Positions 33,947 through 42,392 of a DNA stretch of 64,000 nt are shown here, in pieces. Every line of letters begins with the position of its first letter. Positions within the stretch are counted from its first letter, which is position 1. Source of the stretch: Haliea sp. GTDB lineage: Bacteria; Pseudomonadota; Gammaproteobacteria; Pseudomonadales; Halieaceae. Where the stretch lies: the NCBI GenBank assembly GCA_002692965.1, contig NZNC01000016.1:1-64000 (forward strand), read 5' to 3'. Position numbers and translations under genes: made by a program. Below the pieces are notes generated by a model, which was not told where the DNA came from, ran no database searches, and saw only the letters and a list, made by a program, of their open reading frames with translations.

Positions 33947-34657
33947 TTACCAGGGCAGCTCCGTGCCGTCCCAGCTCCAGAACTGCCCGCTGTTTTCAGG
34001 GCCAAGTTGGTCGACCACGGCGAGCAGTTTGCCAGCGGCGTATTCCGGCGTGAACAACTTGCCCTCCGGGACACGTGACTGGAAGGGAGCCGAGAGCGCG
34101 GTGTCGACAGTCCCGGGGTGCAGCGCTGCCACCGAACAATGCGGCAAGCGCAGACGCCACTCGATGGCCAGCGTTTTGAGGGCCATGTTCAAGGCCGCCT
34201 TGGAGCTGCGGTAACTGTACCAACCGCCGCGATGGTTCTCGCCAATGCTGCCCACGCGCGCCGACAGGACGGCGAATGCCGAGTGCTGGTCGTGTCGCAG
34301 TTTCGGCTCCAGGTGCTTGGCCAGCAGCAGGGCGGGGAGGGTGTTTGCACGCAGACTGTCCAGAAAAAAGTCCGGGTCGAAGCGACGAATGGTTTTTTCG
34401 GGGCCGTGTTTCGCATCGTGGAGGAGACCGCCCGCGACGATCACGCGATGCAGCGGTGGCAGACCGGCAGCCAGTTCGGCCACGCTGCTTTCCAGGCCCG
34501 GGTCGACCTGGTGCCAGTGGACACGCGGGTCGTCAATCTTCGGTGGCGTGCTCGCGCGCCAGGTAGCATCCAGGCGTTCAACACGCTCGTCGGCCAGCAG
34601 ATGTTCGATCAGGGCACGGCCGATACCGCCGTTGCCACCCACGATGAGGACGTTCAT
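33947..34657 (-). CDS. Short-chain dehydrogenase, C-factor/CsgA-like
   Basis: This is a 236-residue Rossmann enzyme. The cofactor motif GGNGGIG (7-13) lies at the very N-terminus. The active site includes Ser in LSARVGSIG and the YxxxK motif in YSYRSSKAALNM. Size and sequence fit the C-factor-like SDR group, NAD(P)H-dependent oxidoreductases of mostly unknown substrate. The ATG at 34657 overlaps the end of the upstream DCC-family gene by 4 nt, so the two are coupled. It converges with recD. Confidence 0.85.
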   Translation of the reverse strand: MNVLIVGGNGGIGRALIEHLLADERVERLDATWRASTPPKIDDPRVHWHQVDPGLESSVAELAAGLPPLHRVIVAGGLLHDAKHGPEKTIRRFDPDFFLDSLRANTLPALLLAKHLEPKLRHDQHSAFAVLSARVGSIGENHRGGWYSYRSSKAALNMALKTLAIEWRLRLPHCSVAALHPGTVDTALSAPFQSRVPEGKLFTPEYAAGKLLAVVDQLGPENSGQFWSWDGTELPW

Positions 34658-35016
34658 TCTTCCGCTCCCATGCAGACCGAGCAGGCATACAGGCGCCGGT
34701 AGCGGCGCTCTGCCCAGCTGCGATAGATGCGTTCGCTCAGCGAGCGAAGGCCGGGCCACAGCAGGGGTCTGAACAGCCAGCCCCAGCGGGTGTGTGACCA
34801 GGCGCGAACGGTCGCCGGCAGGCCGACCAGCCACTGGCCTTCCGAGGTGTGCAGGTGGAGCCGCTTGAGCAGTATTTCGCGCGATGGGAGCGAGTCCCCG
34901 GCGCTGAGCTGGTGGATGTCGGCAAAGTCCAGTTGTCCGCGCTGCAGCCGGCGCAATGTCCGGATTTCACGGGTGCACAGGCCGCACAGGCCATCGTAGT
35001 ACAGGGTGTCTGGCAT
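34654..35016 (-). CDS. DCC-family thiol-disulfide oxidoreductase-like protein (DUF393)
   Basis: This is a 120-residue protein. The N-terminal motif YYDGLCGLC (about residues 6-14) is the DxxCxxC hallmark of the DCC family, thioredoxin-like proteins predicted to handle thiols. A Trp-rich segment and a C-terminal CSVC follow. The ATG at 35016 is preferred over a GTG one codon earlier. It overlaps the SDR start by 4 nt. Confidence 0.85.
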   Translation of the reverse strand: MPDTLYYDGLCGLCTREIRTLRRLQRGQLDFADIHQLSAGDSLPSREILLKRLHLHTSEGQWLVGLPATVRAWSHTRWGWLFRPLLWPGLRSLSERIYRSWAERRYRRLYACSVCMGAEE

Positions 35017-35102
35017 CACAGTTGCGCTAGTGGAGTGCTTGTCCCGGATACGCTGCGGAAGCGCCGCTGGACCACATCATGTCGCGCCGCGTCGGCGCTC
35101 CA

Positions 35103-35909
35103 TCAAGTGAAAACCTGTGTCTGCCGGTCGGCCAGACAGAAGGCATCCCGATCAGCCTCGAAGTCCCAGCGTTCCACCATGCAGCGTCGTGTGACGTTTT
35201 GTTGCTCGCGGGGTGGCGTGTACCGAATGAGGTTGAGCGAGTTGCCAGTCTCGCCGCGAGTGCGGCTCGACAGGGCTGTACCGGCCTGGACCGTCAGGGC
35301 CTGGCGCCCACTGTGCCCCTGCAGGGGGCGGATATACGGCAAATGGATATGTCCCGCCAGTAACAGGTCCATGCCGGCATCGACCCAGGCGGGTACCGCA
35401 GCCTCGTGTCCGATCAGCAAATTGTGCAAGTCGGACTGTTCGATAGCGCGCACCGGGTGGTGCTGGATCACGACCCGCAATTGCCCTGGCTGTGCTGCGC
35501 GTAGCTGATCACTCACACGCGCTATCTGCCGGGATGAAACGGCACCGTCGACATGCCGCGACGGGCGGGTGGTATTGACGCCAAGGATTTGCAGGGTAGG
35601 GCTCTCGAACTGTGGTTCCAGGGATCTGCCTATGTAACGGCGGTAGTTGCCAAAAGGGTTCAGTAGACGGGCCGGCAGGTTGAACAGGGGAATATCATGG
35701 TTACCTGGCACCGCGATGACCGGTGCGGAGAGGCGCCCGATAAAGCGTCTCGCCGCGGCGAACTGGTGTCGGCGGGCACGCTGGGTGATATCTCCGGTGA
35801 AGAGAATACAGTCCGGCGCCTCGCTTTGCGCGAAGCGGACCAGCGCCTCCATGACAGACGGCCGCTCGGTACCAAAATGCGTATCGGAAATGTGCAGAAG
35901 CGTCGTCAT
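35103..35909 (-). CDS. Calcineurin-like metallophosphoesterase
   Basis: This is a 268-residue enzyme. It has the dimetal motifs DTHFG (Asp9, His11), TGDIT, GNHDIP, a later HH pair (IQHHPV) and GHIH. It resembles class III phosphodiesterases such as CpdA, but the substrate (cyclic nucleotide, lipid or other phosphoester) cannot be told. It overlaps the lipid kinase gene by 4 nt, which suggests a shared phospholipid or phosphoester role. Confidence 0.87.
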   Translation of the reverse strand: MTTLLHISDTHFGTERPSVMEALVRFAQSEAPDCILFTGDITQRARRHQFAAARRFIGRLSAPVIAVPGNHDIPLFNLPARLLNPFGNYRRYIGRSLEPQFESPTLQILGVNTTRPSRHVDGAVSSRQIARVSDQLRAAQPGQLRVVIQHHPVRAIEQSDLHNLLIGHEAAVPAWVDAGMDLLLAGHIHLPYIRPLQGHSGRQALTVQAGTALSSRTRGETGNSLNLIRYTPPREQQNVTRRCMVERWDFEADRDAFCLADRQTQVFT

Positions 35910-36892
35910 TGGCGCACCAATAGCGCGGGGTCGCGAGGCAGCAATAGCGGCAGGCATTCGCGCCCGGCGGTGAAGGTCAGGGGCAGTGACAGGCGTCGGA
36001 TTTCCCCGTCCAGGGCCACCTTGATGCGCCGGCGGCGCCGGCGGTGTACCTGCAGTTCGGAGAAACTGAAGCAATGCAGGTTCTCTGTCTCGCCGAGTCG
36101 CGACACCAGGCCACGCAGCAACAGCCCGTAGAGTGACGGCTTGCCCATCGGCCTGACCAGCATCGCGGCGAGCTCACCTTCCCGGACGGCCGCCGCCAGC
36201 GGCACCCCGATGTGTTCCAGTTGCAGTGCATTGCTGCCCACCACCATGGATACGGTCCGCAGGTGCCGTGTCCGGCCCTCCAGGTCCAGGTCGACGTCGA
36301 GAACGCGGTGCGCGCGGGCCAGTGTCTTGATCGCCGAAAACAGGGCGACCAGCCGGCTGCGGCCGAGTTGTGCCTTGTCGCTTTCGCGATCCTCCAGAAG
36401 GTTGGGGTAGAGGCCCAGGCTGGCGTTCACCAGGAAGATATGACCATTGAGAAAACCGGCGTGCACCGGCTGCACACGAGCGTCCAGCAGGCACCGCGTG
36501 GCGGCCTCCAGGTTCTGCGGCAGGCCGTGATTGCGCGCAAAGTAGTTGAAGGTTCCCAGGGGGATCACGCCGAAGGGTATGCCTGAGCCCTGCAGGGCCT
36601 GGGCGACCGTGTTCAGTGTGCCGTCGCCACCCGCGCCCACCACGATGCCGTGTTGGGCACCCGCGCGTTGCACCGCCTCCCGCGCGACACTGTCGAGCTG
36701 CCCTTTATCCGCGAGCAACAATTTGGCGGAGCGACCAGCCCGGGTCAGCAGCTCGCAAATACGCTCACCTGCAGGCGCGCCAGTCTGCTGTCCGGAGCCG
36801 TTATTCAGCACCACGAACAGTGGGCGCTCCGCGAGAGGAGGCTCCTGCGGTCTTCCGCGGTCTTGAGCGCCTGGTGAAGGATTGTGCGGCAT
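35906..36892 (-). CDS. Diacylglycerol/lipid kinase family protein (YegS-like)
   Basis: This is a 328-residue protein. The nucleotide-binding loop GGDGT lies at residues 88-92, preceded by an N-terminal strand with NNGSG. GTFNYFARN and a beta-rich C-terminal half with IKVALDGE match the DAGK/YegS fold. Such kinases phosphorylate diacylglycerol, sphingoid or phosphatidylglycerol lipids. The ATG at 36892 is preferred over a start 8 codons upstream. It is the first gene of a probable two-gene operon with the phosphoesterase, and it diverges from the guanidinium exporter. Confidence 0.87.
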   Translation of the reverse strand: MPHNPSPGAQDRGRPQEPPLAERPLFVVLNNGSGQQTGAPAGERICELLTRAGRSAKLLLADKGQLDSVAREAVQRAGAQHGIVVGAGGDGTLNTVAQALQGSGIPFGVIPLGTFNYFARNHGLPQNLEAATRCLLDARVQPVHAGFLNGHIFLVNASLGLYPNLLEDRESDKAQLGRSRLVALFSAIKTLARAHRVLDVDLDLEGRTRHLRTVSMVVGSNALQLEHIGVPLAAAVREGELAAMLVRPMGKPSLYGLLLRGLVSRLGETENLHCFSFSELQVHRRRRRRIKVALDGEIRRLSLPLTFTAGRECLPLLLPRDPALLVRQ

Positions 36893-36988
36893 GCAGCAGA
36901 TAGTGGCAGCAATCATGCGGAACTGCCAACGACCCTGGCAGTTTTCAACGGAATTCCGCCGCGGCCTGCAGGTGGGTCCCTGGCTTTG

Positions 36989-37017
36989 TTTACCCGCTGC
37001 GAGGTGCGCATTACAAT
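36989..37017 (+). promoter_or_regulatory. Promoter of the guanidine-II riboswitch / gdx transcript
   Basis: TTTACC (36989-36994) and TACAAT (37012-37017) are 17 bp apart, a good sigma70 match. The predicted start near 37024 lies right at the 5' edge of the first riboswitch hairpin, so the whole leader is the aptamer. Confidence 0.6.
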
Positions 37018-37026
37018 CCGGAACCG

Positions 37027-37078
37027 AGGAGGACGACCTCCTGCCCCATTGCGGGGTTCCACTTCCAGGACGGCCTGG
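37027..37078 (+). promoter_or_regulatory. Guanidine-II (mini-ykkC) riboswitch
   Basis: Two short GC-rich hairpins carry the diagnostic ACGR loops. The first has stem AGGAGG/CCTCCT (37027-37042) closing ACGA (37033-37036). The second has stem CCAGG/CCTGG (37065-37078) closing ACGG (37070-37073). The linker is 22 nt. In guanidine-II RNAs the two loops kiss when each binds guanidinium, freeing the ribosome site. Here that site, AAGGAGG (37091-37097), lies 12 nt beyond the second hairpin and just before gdx. Confidence 0.93.
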
Positions 37079-37102
37079 CCCTGACAGTACAAGGAGGGTC
37101 AG

Positions 37103-37432
37103 ATGGCCTGGATCTATCTTTTTGTCGCCGGTTTGCTCGAAATACTCTGGGCCACTGCCATGAAGCAGTCCCAGGGCTTTAGCCGCCTGCTGCCTTCGCT
37201 GATCATGCTGCCCGCCATGCTCGCCAGTTTCTGGCTGCTGGCTATCGCCATGCGTTACCTTCCCCTGGGTACCGCCTATGTCGTCTGGACTGGCATCGGT
37301 GCCCTGGGCACCTTCCTGGTCGGAGCCCTGGTATTTGGTGAGCCGCTGAACGGTACACGAATGCTCGCCGCCGTCATGATCGTTGCGGGTCTGTTACTGA
37401 TGCAGCTGTCGGGTGGAGAGGCGGCACACTAG
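37103..37432 (+). CDS. gdx: Guanidinium exporter Gdx (SugE), SMR family
   Basis: This is a 109-residue protein with four transmembrane helices. The proton/substrate-coupling glutamate is Glu13 in GLLEILWATAMK, the arrangement of the SugE/Gdx branch of small multidrug resistance transporters. Gdx works as a dual-topology dimer that swaps guanidinium for protons across the inner membrane. Control by the guanidine-II riboswitch upstream supports guanidinium rather than drugs as the true substrate. The ATG follows a strong AAGGAGG site. Confidence 0.95.
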   Translation: MAWIYLFVAGLLEILWATAMKQSQGFSRLLPSLIMLPAMLASFWLLAIAMRYLPLGTAYVVWTGIGALGTFLVGALVFGEPLNGTRMLAAVMIVAGLLLMQLSGGEAAH

Positions 37433-37590
37433 AGGGTCTGGCGTCGCGATCGTCGTGATTTGCTTTCCCTGCGGGGAAGGGCTATGGTCCAGCGTCGTTC
37501 AAGGTTTTCGTGCTTATAGCGGGAGCTCTTCCATGCGTCCTCGGGCGTACTCTGTACAAATCCTCAAGGCCCCCACCTTCCCCTGTTAAG

Positions 37591-37612
37591 CCAGGCGCTC
37601 GCGGGCGCCTGG
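37591..37612 (+). terminator. Strong hairpin in the gdx-rnk intergenic region
   Basis: CCAGGCGC and GCGCCTGG are exact inverted repeats around a 6-base loop. No T run follows, so it may be an inefficient or Rho-assisted terminator, or a leader hairpin for the downstream gene. Confidence 0.4.
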
Positions 37613-37695
37613 CAGTCTGAGTGTCCTTATCCAAAACACATTACGGCGATAGCCGCGCGTGTCTCTGCGGCTGTGCGCTGCTGCGTGGGAGTCTG

Positions 37696-38067
37696 ATGAT
37701 GTCAGCCATTTTCCTGAATTCACTGCGGGCCTTTTGTGACCGTGTCCGCGTCTACAGTCAGCCGGTCGAGCTGTCCCGGGTATTCGATCAGCTCGAAGCG
37801 CTCGAACTCGACGGCAGGGGGGCGGCGAACAGCGGCAGGGTTGCGCGCCTGGGCAGCCGCCTCCTGCTGGATGATCTGCGCTATGGCGAACAGGCCGAGT
37901 TGACCCTGGTGGCCCCGGAGCAGGCCGATCCCGAGCGAGGGCTCATCTCGGTGTTTTCACCCCTGGGGGCTGCCCTGATTGGTGCCCGTCTGGGGGATAT
38001 CGCGCAGGTTGACCTGGGCGGGCAGTCGCACCGCTTTCTGCTGGTGGATATTCGCGACGAGACTTGA
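37696..38067 (+). CDS. GreA/GreB C-terminal-domain protein, Rnk-like
   Basis: This is a 123-residue protein. The C-terminal half (AELTLVAPEQAD... ISVFSPLGAALIGARLGD) has the FKBP-like fold sequence of GreA/GreB and Rnk, including the PLG.ALIG motif. The N-terminal part is short and helical without the full Gre coiled coil. Rnk-type proteins bind RNA polymerase near the secondary channel without stimulating transcript cleavage. The start is one of two adjacent ATGs (37696, 37699) after GGGAG. Confidence 0.8.
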   Translation: MMSAIFLNSLRAFCDRVRVYSQPVELSRVFDQLEALELDGRGAANSGRVARLGSRLLLDDLRYGEQAELTLVAPEQADPERGLISVFSPLGAALIGARLGDIAQVDLGGQSHRFLLVDIRDET

Positions 38068-38101
38068 CCCAATTTCCTCGAGAGAAGGAGGTGCATTCGC
38101 C

Positions 38102-38173
38102 ATGAAGTCCTTTCTATGCCGCACACAACATTGTGATACCGGGAGGAAGCGCGGCAGCCCGGTGGTGATTTGA
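38102..38173 (+). CDS. Very small Cys-containing ORF with strong ribosome site
   Basis: This 23-codon frame starts with MKSFLCRTQHC and is basic near its end. It is supported by an AGGAGGTG site at 38086-38093, 34 nt after the Rnk-like stop and 18 nt before the next small gene. Function is unknown. It could be a leader peptide or a real small protein; comparative data are lacking. Confidence 0.4.
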   Translation: MKSFLCRTQHCDTGRKRGSPVVI

Positions 38174-38191
38174 TTCTCTGGAGGTGATGTT

Positions 38192-38281
38192 ATGAGCAAG
38201 GAGAAGCCGAAAAAGGCACCGCAAAAAAGCCTGAAGGAAAAGCGCCGGGAGAAGCGCGACAAGCGTCAGTCTGGTGACTGA
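38192..38281 (+). CDS. 29-residue, extremely basic small protein
   Basis: This 29-codon frame is almost entirely Lys, Arg, Glu and Pro, beginning MSKEKPKKAPQKS. A near-perfect GGAGGTGAT site (38180-38188) precedes the ATG and an intrinsic terminator follows 8 nt after the stop, so it looks like a genuine gene at the end of a transcript. The composition suggests RNA or ribosome binding. I do not recognise a named family. Confidence 0.65.
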   Translation: MSKEKPKKAPQKSLKEKRREKRDKRQSGD

Positions 38282-38288
38282 CCTCCTT

Positions 38289-38318
38289 GGCCGGGCCGAG
38301 TGCCCGGCCATTTCGTTT
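38289..38318 (+). terminator. Rho-independent terminator after the small basic gene
   Basis: GGCCGGGC (38289-38296), a 5-base loop and GCCCGGCC (38302-38309) are followed by a T-rich tail. It ends the rnk-like/small-gene transcript and also faces the convergent DUF429 gene. Confidence 0.8.
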
Positions 38319-38323
38319 GGTCG

Positions 38324-39049
38324 TCAGGTACTGCTGAGGTCGGGAAAGATGATTTCCATGGTCAGGCCAGTACGGTCCCTTTCGCCGTTTTCAGGGATGT
38401 GCCGCCAGCTTGCAGGTAGCGATGCGGTCAGCGCGCAGACCGTTGCATCGAGTACATCGTCGCGGGCCAGTTGCGATCGCGGATAGCGTATCAGCATGTT
38501 GTCCAGGAAAGGCCTCACATCGGGCAGATGACGGGCCAGCAGTGCAAGTCGCTCCTCGAAGCCCGCCTGGCTGCGTTTGGCATGCTGCATGGGGCGGCCG
38601 TGATTGAGTCCGTAGAAGCAGAGTTCCGGATGTGCCTCCCGGAGACGCTGGCGGGCGCTGTCGGAGGTCTGCAGCAGTCGATCCGCTTCCCGGATTTTCC
38701 CGCAGATGTTCCAGGTCTGTTTGCTCAGCCCTTTGCCGCTAAGTGCTCGGCTCAGGGCGTTGGCTTCCGCATAGGACCCGGCCTCCAGCAGCTCGCGAAT
38801 GGGCGCGCTGAATACGCTGGATGCCCGCTTGCCCAGGTGCTGTCTCGCCAGCACGTCACACTGCCGCGGCCCCTCCGAACCGGCCTTGAGACCGACCGGG
38901 ATATCGACCAATACGCTGCCCGCCCGGCCAGTAGCCTCGACCAGGGACGAGAGGCCCGGGTAGAGGTCGCCCGACAGTTTCCCCCCCTCCAGGCCTACGC
39001 AGAACCAGCCGGCACGGCAACCATCCACGCCGAAGTGGCGAGCTGACAC
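38324..39049 (-). CDS. DUF429 family protein, predicted RNase H-like nuclease
   Basis: This is a 241-residue protein starting with GTG at 39049. The N-terminal FGVDGCRAGWF resembles the first RNase H strand with its catalytic Asp. LVDIPVGL and a late DDVLDATVCALTA supply the other acidic residues typical of DUF429. These are predicted ruvC/RNase H-fold nucleases of unknown substrate. It is convergent with the small basic gene. Confidence 0.8.
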   Translation of the reverse strand: MSARHFGVDGCRAGWFCVGLEGGKLSGDLYPGLSSLVEATGRAGSVLVDIPVGLKAGSEGPRQCDVLARQHLGKRASSVFSAPIRELLEAGSYAEANALSRALSGKGLSKQTWNICGKIREADRLLQTSDSARQRLREAHPELCFYGLNHGRPMQHAKRSQAGFEERLALLARHLPDVRPFLDNMLIRYPRSQLARDDVLDATVCALTASLPASWRHIPENGERDRTGLTMEIIFPDLSST

Positions 39050-39182
39050 TGGCGGAGCTCCCGAATCCGTTCAACGTTCCCCAGTCTAGCCTGTGGAGTG
39101 ACAGGCACGCAGCCTTCGTTTACCTTTTGTCGCAAGTGCTTCGCCAGCGGCGACCTGATCCACTCGCAAAGGAAACAGAATA

Positions 39183-40669
39183 ATGAGCCAGGATGATGAG
39201 GAAAGCTGCGACGTTATCGTCGTCGGTGCCGGCGCTGCCGGCTACGCGGCAGCCCTTGCGGCCCATGAGTCGGGGGCCAGCGTGCGGCTGATCGAGAAGT
39301 GTGGCCCGGACAGCGCGGGTGGCAACACTCGATTGTCCGGGGGCGGCTGGTTTGTCAGTCGCTCGCCGGAGCGGGCCGCGGTCTATCTTCGCGCCCTGAG
39401 CGAGGGGTTTCCCCTGCCCGAAGATGTCGTGGCCACCTGGGCGCGGGAAACCGCCCTCAATTCCGACTGGCTGCGTGGGCTGGGTGCCCAAATCGAAACC
39501 AGCGACAGCGTGCACACCGTGCCCGAGTATCCCGAGCTCGACGGCAGTGACTGCTACGCCGGAATGGATACGGTCGACGGTGTACTGGGCAGCGAGCGTC
39601 TCTACACGTTTTTGCACAATGCGGCCCGGGCGAGAGGGATTGAGGTCTGCTACGACTCGCCCGCCAGGGAGCTGATTGAGGATCCCGAGAGTGCGGAGAT
39701 ACGGGGGCTTGTGGTGCAGCGCAATGGCGCCGAGAAGCGCCTCCTGGCCCGCGGTGGCGTGGTACTGGCTACCGGTGGCTTTGAGGCCGATGCGGACCTG
39801 GTGCGTACTTATCTGGGGCTGGCGGATGTCGTGCGCTGGGGCACGCCGGCCAACACCGGGGACGGGTTGCGCATGGCGCAGAAGATCGGCGCGGATCTTT
39901 GGCACATGCAGAGCGCGATGACCATCACCGGCATTCGCGGCGAGGGTGAAGCGGGCTATTACCTGGCCATGCCCCGTGCCGTGGGCCCGCACAGCTACAT
40001 CTACGTGTCACCCGATGCGCGCCGCTTTGCCGACGAATCGGCGGGCCCGCGACACGGGCATGTGCGGCAGCACGGGCGTTACGAGCGTTTTCCGATGCAG
40101 AGCCTGTTTGTGATCTTCGACGAGAATCTGCGCAGTGCGGGCCCCTTGAGCCCCCCTCCCGACCTGCTGCCGATTGGCTGGCAGGCTCTGATGAAAGGCT
40201 ACCACTGGAGTCACGACAACAGCATCGAGATCGAACGGGGCTGGATTCAGCGCGCGGACACCCTCGCCGAGCTGGCGGATCTGCTCGGGCTCGACGCAAG
40301 CCGGCTGGAGCAGACCGTGGAGGCCTACAACACCGCCTGCCATACCGGGGTCGACCACCAGCTCGGGCGGCGCCCGGAGACCCTGCATGCCATCAGTCAG
40401 CCGCCTTACTACGGTTTCCATGCGCCGCCGCTGCTGGGATGGACCAATGGTGGCCCCGGCGCGACGGGCGCTCGCGAGTGCTGGATACCTTCGGCAAGGT
40501 CATCCCCGGCCTCTATGCTGCGGGCTCGGTGAGTTCCACCTACAGCTGGTGCAAGGACGGGGGATTCCACATTGCCGATGCCCTGGCCTTTGGACGGATA
40601 GCCGGGCGCGAAGCGGCGGGGCGCGTCAATCCACGCCCTGAACACCCGTCCCGGTCACCTCGGGGATAA
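39183..40669 (+). pseudogene. FAD-dependent fumarate-reductase/3-ketosteroid-dehydrogenase-like oxidoreductase, frameshifted
   Basis: The N-terminal 425 codons encode a flavoprotein with the FAD motif VGAGAAG and the AGGNTRLSGGGWF loop; it resembles TcuA-like and 3-ketosteroid dehydrogenase-like enzymes. Near 40454-40457 a run of four C replaces the five needed to keep frame. The +2 frame then gives the expected C-terminus (RSRVLDTFGKVIPGLYAAGS, then GRIAGREAA) and ends at 40669. Read as is, the original frame stops at 40532 with a nonsense tail lacking the last FAD-binding segment. It may be a true inactivating deletion or a homopolymer base-call error. The restored end overlaps the convergent SDR by 44 nt. 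Confidence 0.8.
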
Positions 40670-41504
40670 TGGTCCAGGGGCCCGAGGGAATCCGCTGGAA
40701 GCCTGCGGCGGCGAGGCCACCCCCGTCCACGTTGATGGTGGAGCCATTGACCCAGGAGGACAGCTCCGTGGCCAGGAAGACAGCTGCCCCGGCGTGGTCG
40801 TCGGGTCGACCGAAGCGGTTGGAGGGCAGGGTGCGGGTCAGGTAGGCAGGCTTGCCCAGCAGCTCTCCGGCGTGGCCCGGCTTCAGCAGATATTCCAGTG
40901 GCACCTGTTCGGAGTCGGTGGTCTCCGGCGCAATGGTGTTGACCCGGATATTGTCGTTGGCCAGCTCCAGCGCCATGGTGCGGGTGAAGCCGGTGACCGC
41001 ATGCTTGCAGCAGGTGTAGATGACATTGTAGGGGTTGGCGCGGAAGCCCTCGATGGAGGAGACATTGATGATGCTGCCGCCCTCGCCGCTGCGGCGCATC
41101 AGGGGCAGCGCTGCCTTGGTGACCACGAACAGGTGGCGCAGGTTGATCTGATAGACCTGGTCCCATTCCTCCTCGCTCATCTGCTCCAGTGTCTTGACCA
41201 TGCCCAGGTGATCGCCGACGTTATTGACCAGGATGTCCAGTCGCGCGTAACGCTTGTCCACCTCGGCCAGGAAATCGGCGACTTGTGCACTGTCGCGGAC
41301 GTCGGTCTGTGACACCAGTGCATCGACCCCGGCGTCGGCGAGCTCCTCGCGCAGTGCGCTCACCTTTTCGGCACTGATCTCTGCGACCGCGACCCGGGCT
41401 CCCAGGGCACCGTAGGCCTGTGCGATGGCGCGCCCGATACCGGCGCCGCCCCCGGTGACCAGGGCTACCTTGCCCTCGAGTGAGACACTGTCCTTGTTCA
41501 ACAT
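40626..41504 (-). CDS. Short-chain dehydrogenase/reductase
   Basis: This is a 292-residue classical SDR. The cofactor motif is TGGGAGIG (17-24). Other motifs are NNVG (94-97), catalytic Ser near 149 and Tyr163-x-x-x-Lys167 in VIYTCCKHAV. The C-terminus is about 40 residues longer than the usual 250, ending in a Gly/Val-rich tail. The ATG at 41504 has AGGAGA upstream. It diverges from a TetR regulator across a 181-nt region with a palindromic operator, so it is probably controlled by that regulator. Confidence 0.9.
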   Translation of the reverse strand: MLNKDSVSLEGKVALVTGGGAGIGRAIAQAYGALGARVAVAEISAEKVSALREELADAGVDALVSQTDVRDSAQVADFLAEVDKRYARLDILVNNVGDHLGMVKTLEQMSEEEWDQVYQINLRHLFVVTKAALPLMRRSGEGGSIINVSSIEGFRANPYNVIYTCCKHAVTGFTRTMALELANDNIRVNTIAPETTDSEQVPLEYLLKPGHAGELLGKPAYLTRTLPSNRFGRPDDHAGAAVFLATELSSWVNGSTINVDGGGLAAAGFQRIPSGPWTIIPEVTGTGVQGVD

Positions 41505-41609
41505 GCTTGTTCTCCTTTTGCATTGGTCTTGCGGGCAGCGGGGATGCTCTTCGCACAAACCTCACCGCCCCGGCGACCTGAGTGGAAATAACCTGTCGCG
41601 GACGTTACC

Positions 41610-41643
41610 CTGTCGGACAGATATCGTCAATTATGTCCGGCAG
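41610..41643. promoter_or_regulatory. Palindromic operator between SDR and TetR genes
   Basis: CTGTCGGACA (41610-41619) and TGTCCGGCAG (41634-41643) are inverted repeats matching at 9 of 10 positions, with a 14-bp spacer. A related half-site CTGTCG lies at 41593-41598. Its place between divergent genes fits a TetR-family operator. Confidence 0.6.
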
Positions 41644-41685
41644 ACCTTGTGGTCTGCCGCTCTCGGCAAAAAGGTGTTACCCGGC

Positions 41686-42294
41686 ATGGATCAAGCCGCA
41701 TGGCGCGACGGCGCGACGACACGACAGCGCATCCTGGAAGCCGCTGCGCTGAGCTTTGTCAGCCTGGGTTACCGCCATGCGCGACTGGCGCAGGTGGCCA
41801 GGAGCGCGGGCGTCTCTCGCTCGACGCTCTACGAGTACTACCCGGGCAAGGAGCAGTTGTTGATCGCGCTCAATCACTGGCTGATCGAGGTCCTGGTGGC
41901 GCAGGTCAGGGATACTTTGGAAAGCGCGCCTTCCACGCTGGAGGGACTCCAGTGCTGGCTGCGCACCGGCGTCGAGCCCGAGCCCGTGCACCGGCCGCTG
42001 CTGAAGATTATCTATGCGGATGATGTTCAGCCGAGCCTGCTGCTCGACCGCGAGGCCACCCAACGTTCCATACGCGATGCGCAGAAGTGGGTGCGCCGGG
42101 CCCTGCGCCGGGGGATTGACGCGGGGGAGTTGCGCGCGGATCTCGGGATAGCAGAAACCGCGCACAGCCTGCAAAATCTGCACAGCCTGTTTACCCGTCA
42201 GGCGGTCGCGGACTACCCCCTGTTTGACTTCGGTCCCGACAAGGGGGCGACCACGATCGATATTGTGTTGCGGGGACTGAAGAGGCCCATATGA
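41686..42294 (+). CDS. TetR/AcrR-family transcriptional regulator
   Basis: This is a 202-residue regulator. The N-terminal helix-turn-helix is clear: ILEAAALSFVSLGYRHARLAQVA then VSRSTLYEYYPGKEQLL (about 15-60). The variable C-terminal domain binds an unknown ligand. It probably represses itself and the divergent SDR through the palindrome at 41610-41643, which lies in its own upstream region. Confidence 0.92.
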   Translation: MDQAAWRDGATTRQRILEAAALSFVSLGYRHARLAQVARSAGVSRSTLYEYYPGKEQLLIALNHWLIEVLVAQVRDTLESAPSTLEGLQCWLRTGVEPEPVHRPLLKIIYADDVQPSLLLDREATQRSIRDAQKWVRRALRRGIDAGELRADLGIAETAHSLQNLHSLFTRQAVADYPLFDFGPDKGATTIDIVLRGLKRPI

Positions 42295-42392
42295 TAGTGA
42301 CGGGATGGTCGCGATGGTGTGGCCGGAGGTCGGCCAAAGCCAGTGGTGTGCACGAGTGCGACCAGCAGGCAGGTTTCCGCGGGAGGTGCCGC

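Noticed and set aside
37591-37612. Hairpin as a certain terminator of gdx
   Set aside because: The stem is strong but no T run follows, so it was kept only at low confidence.
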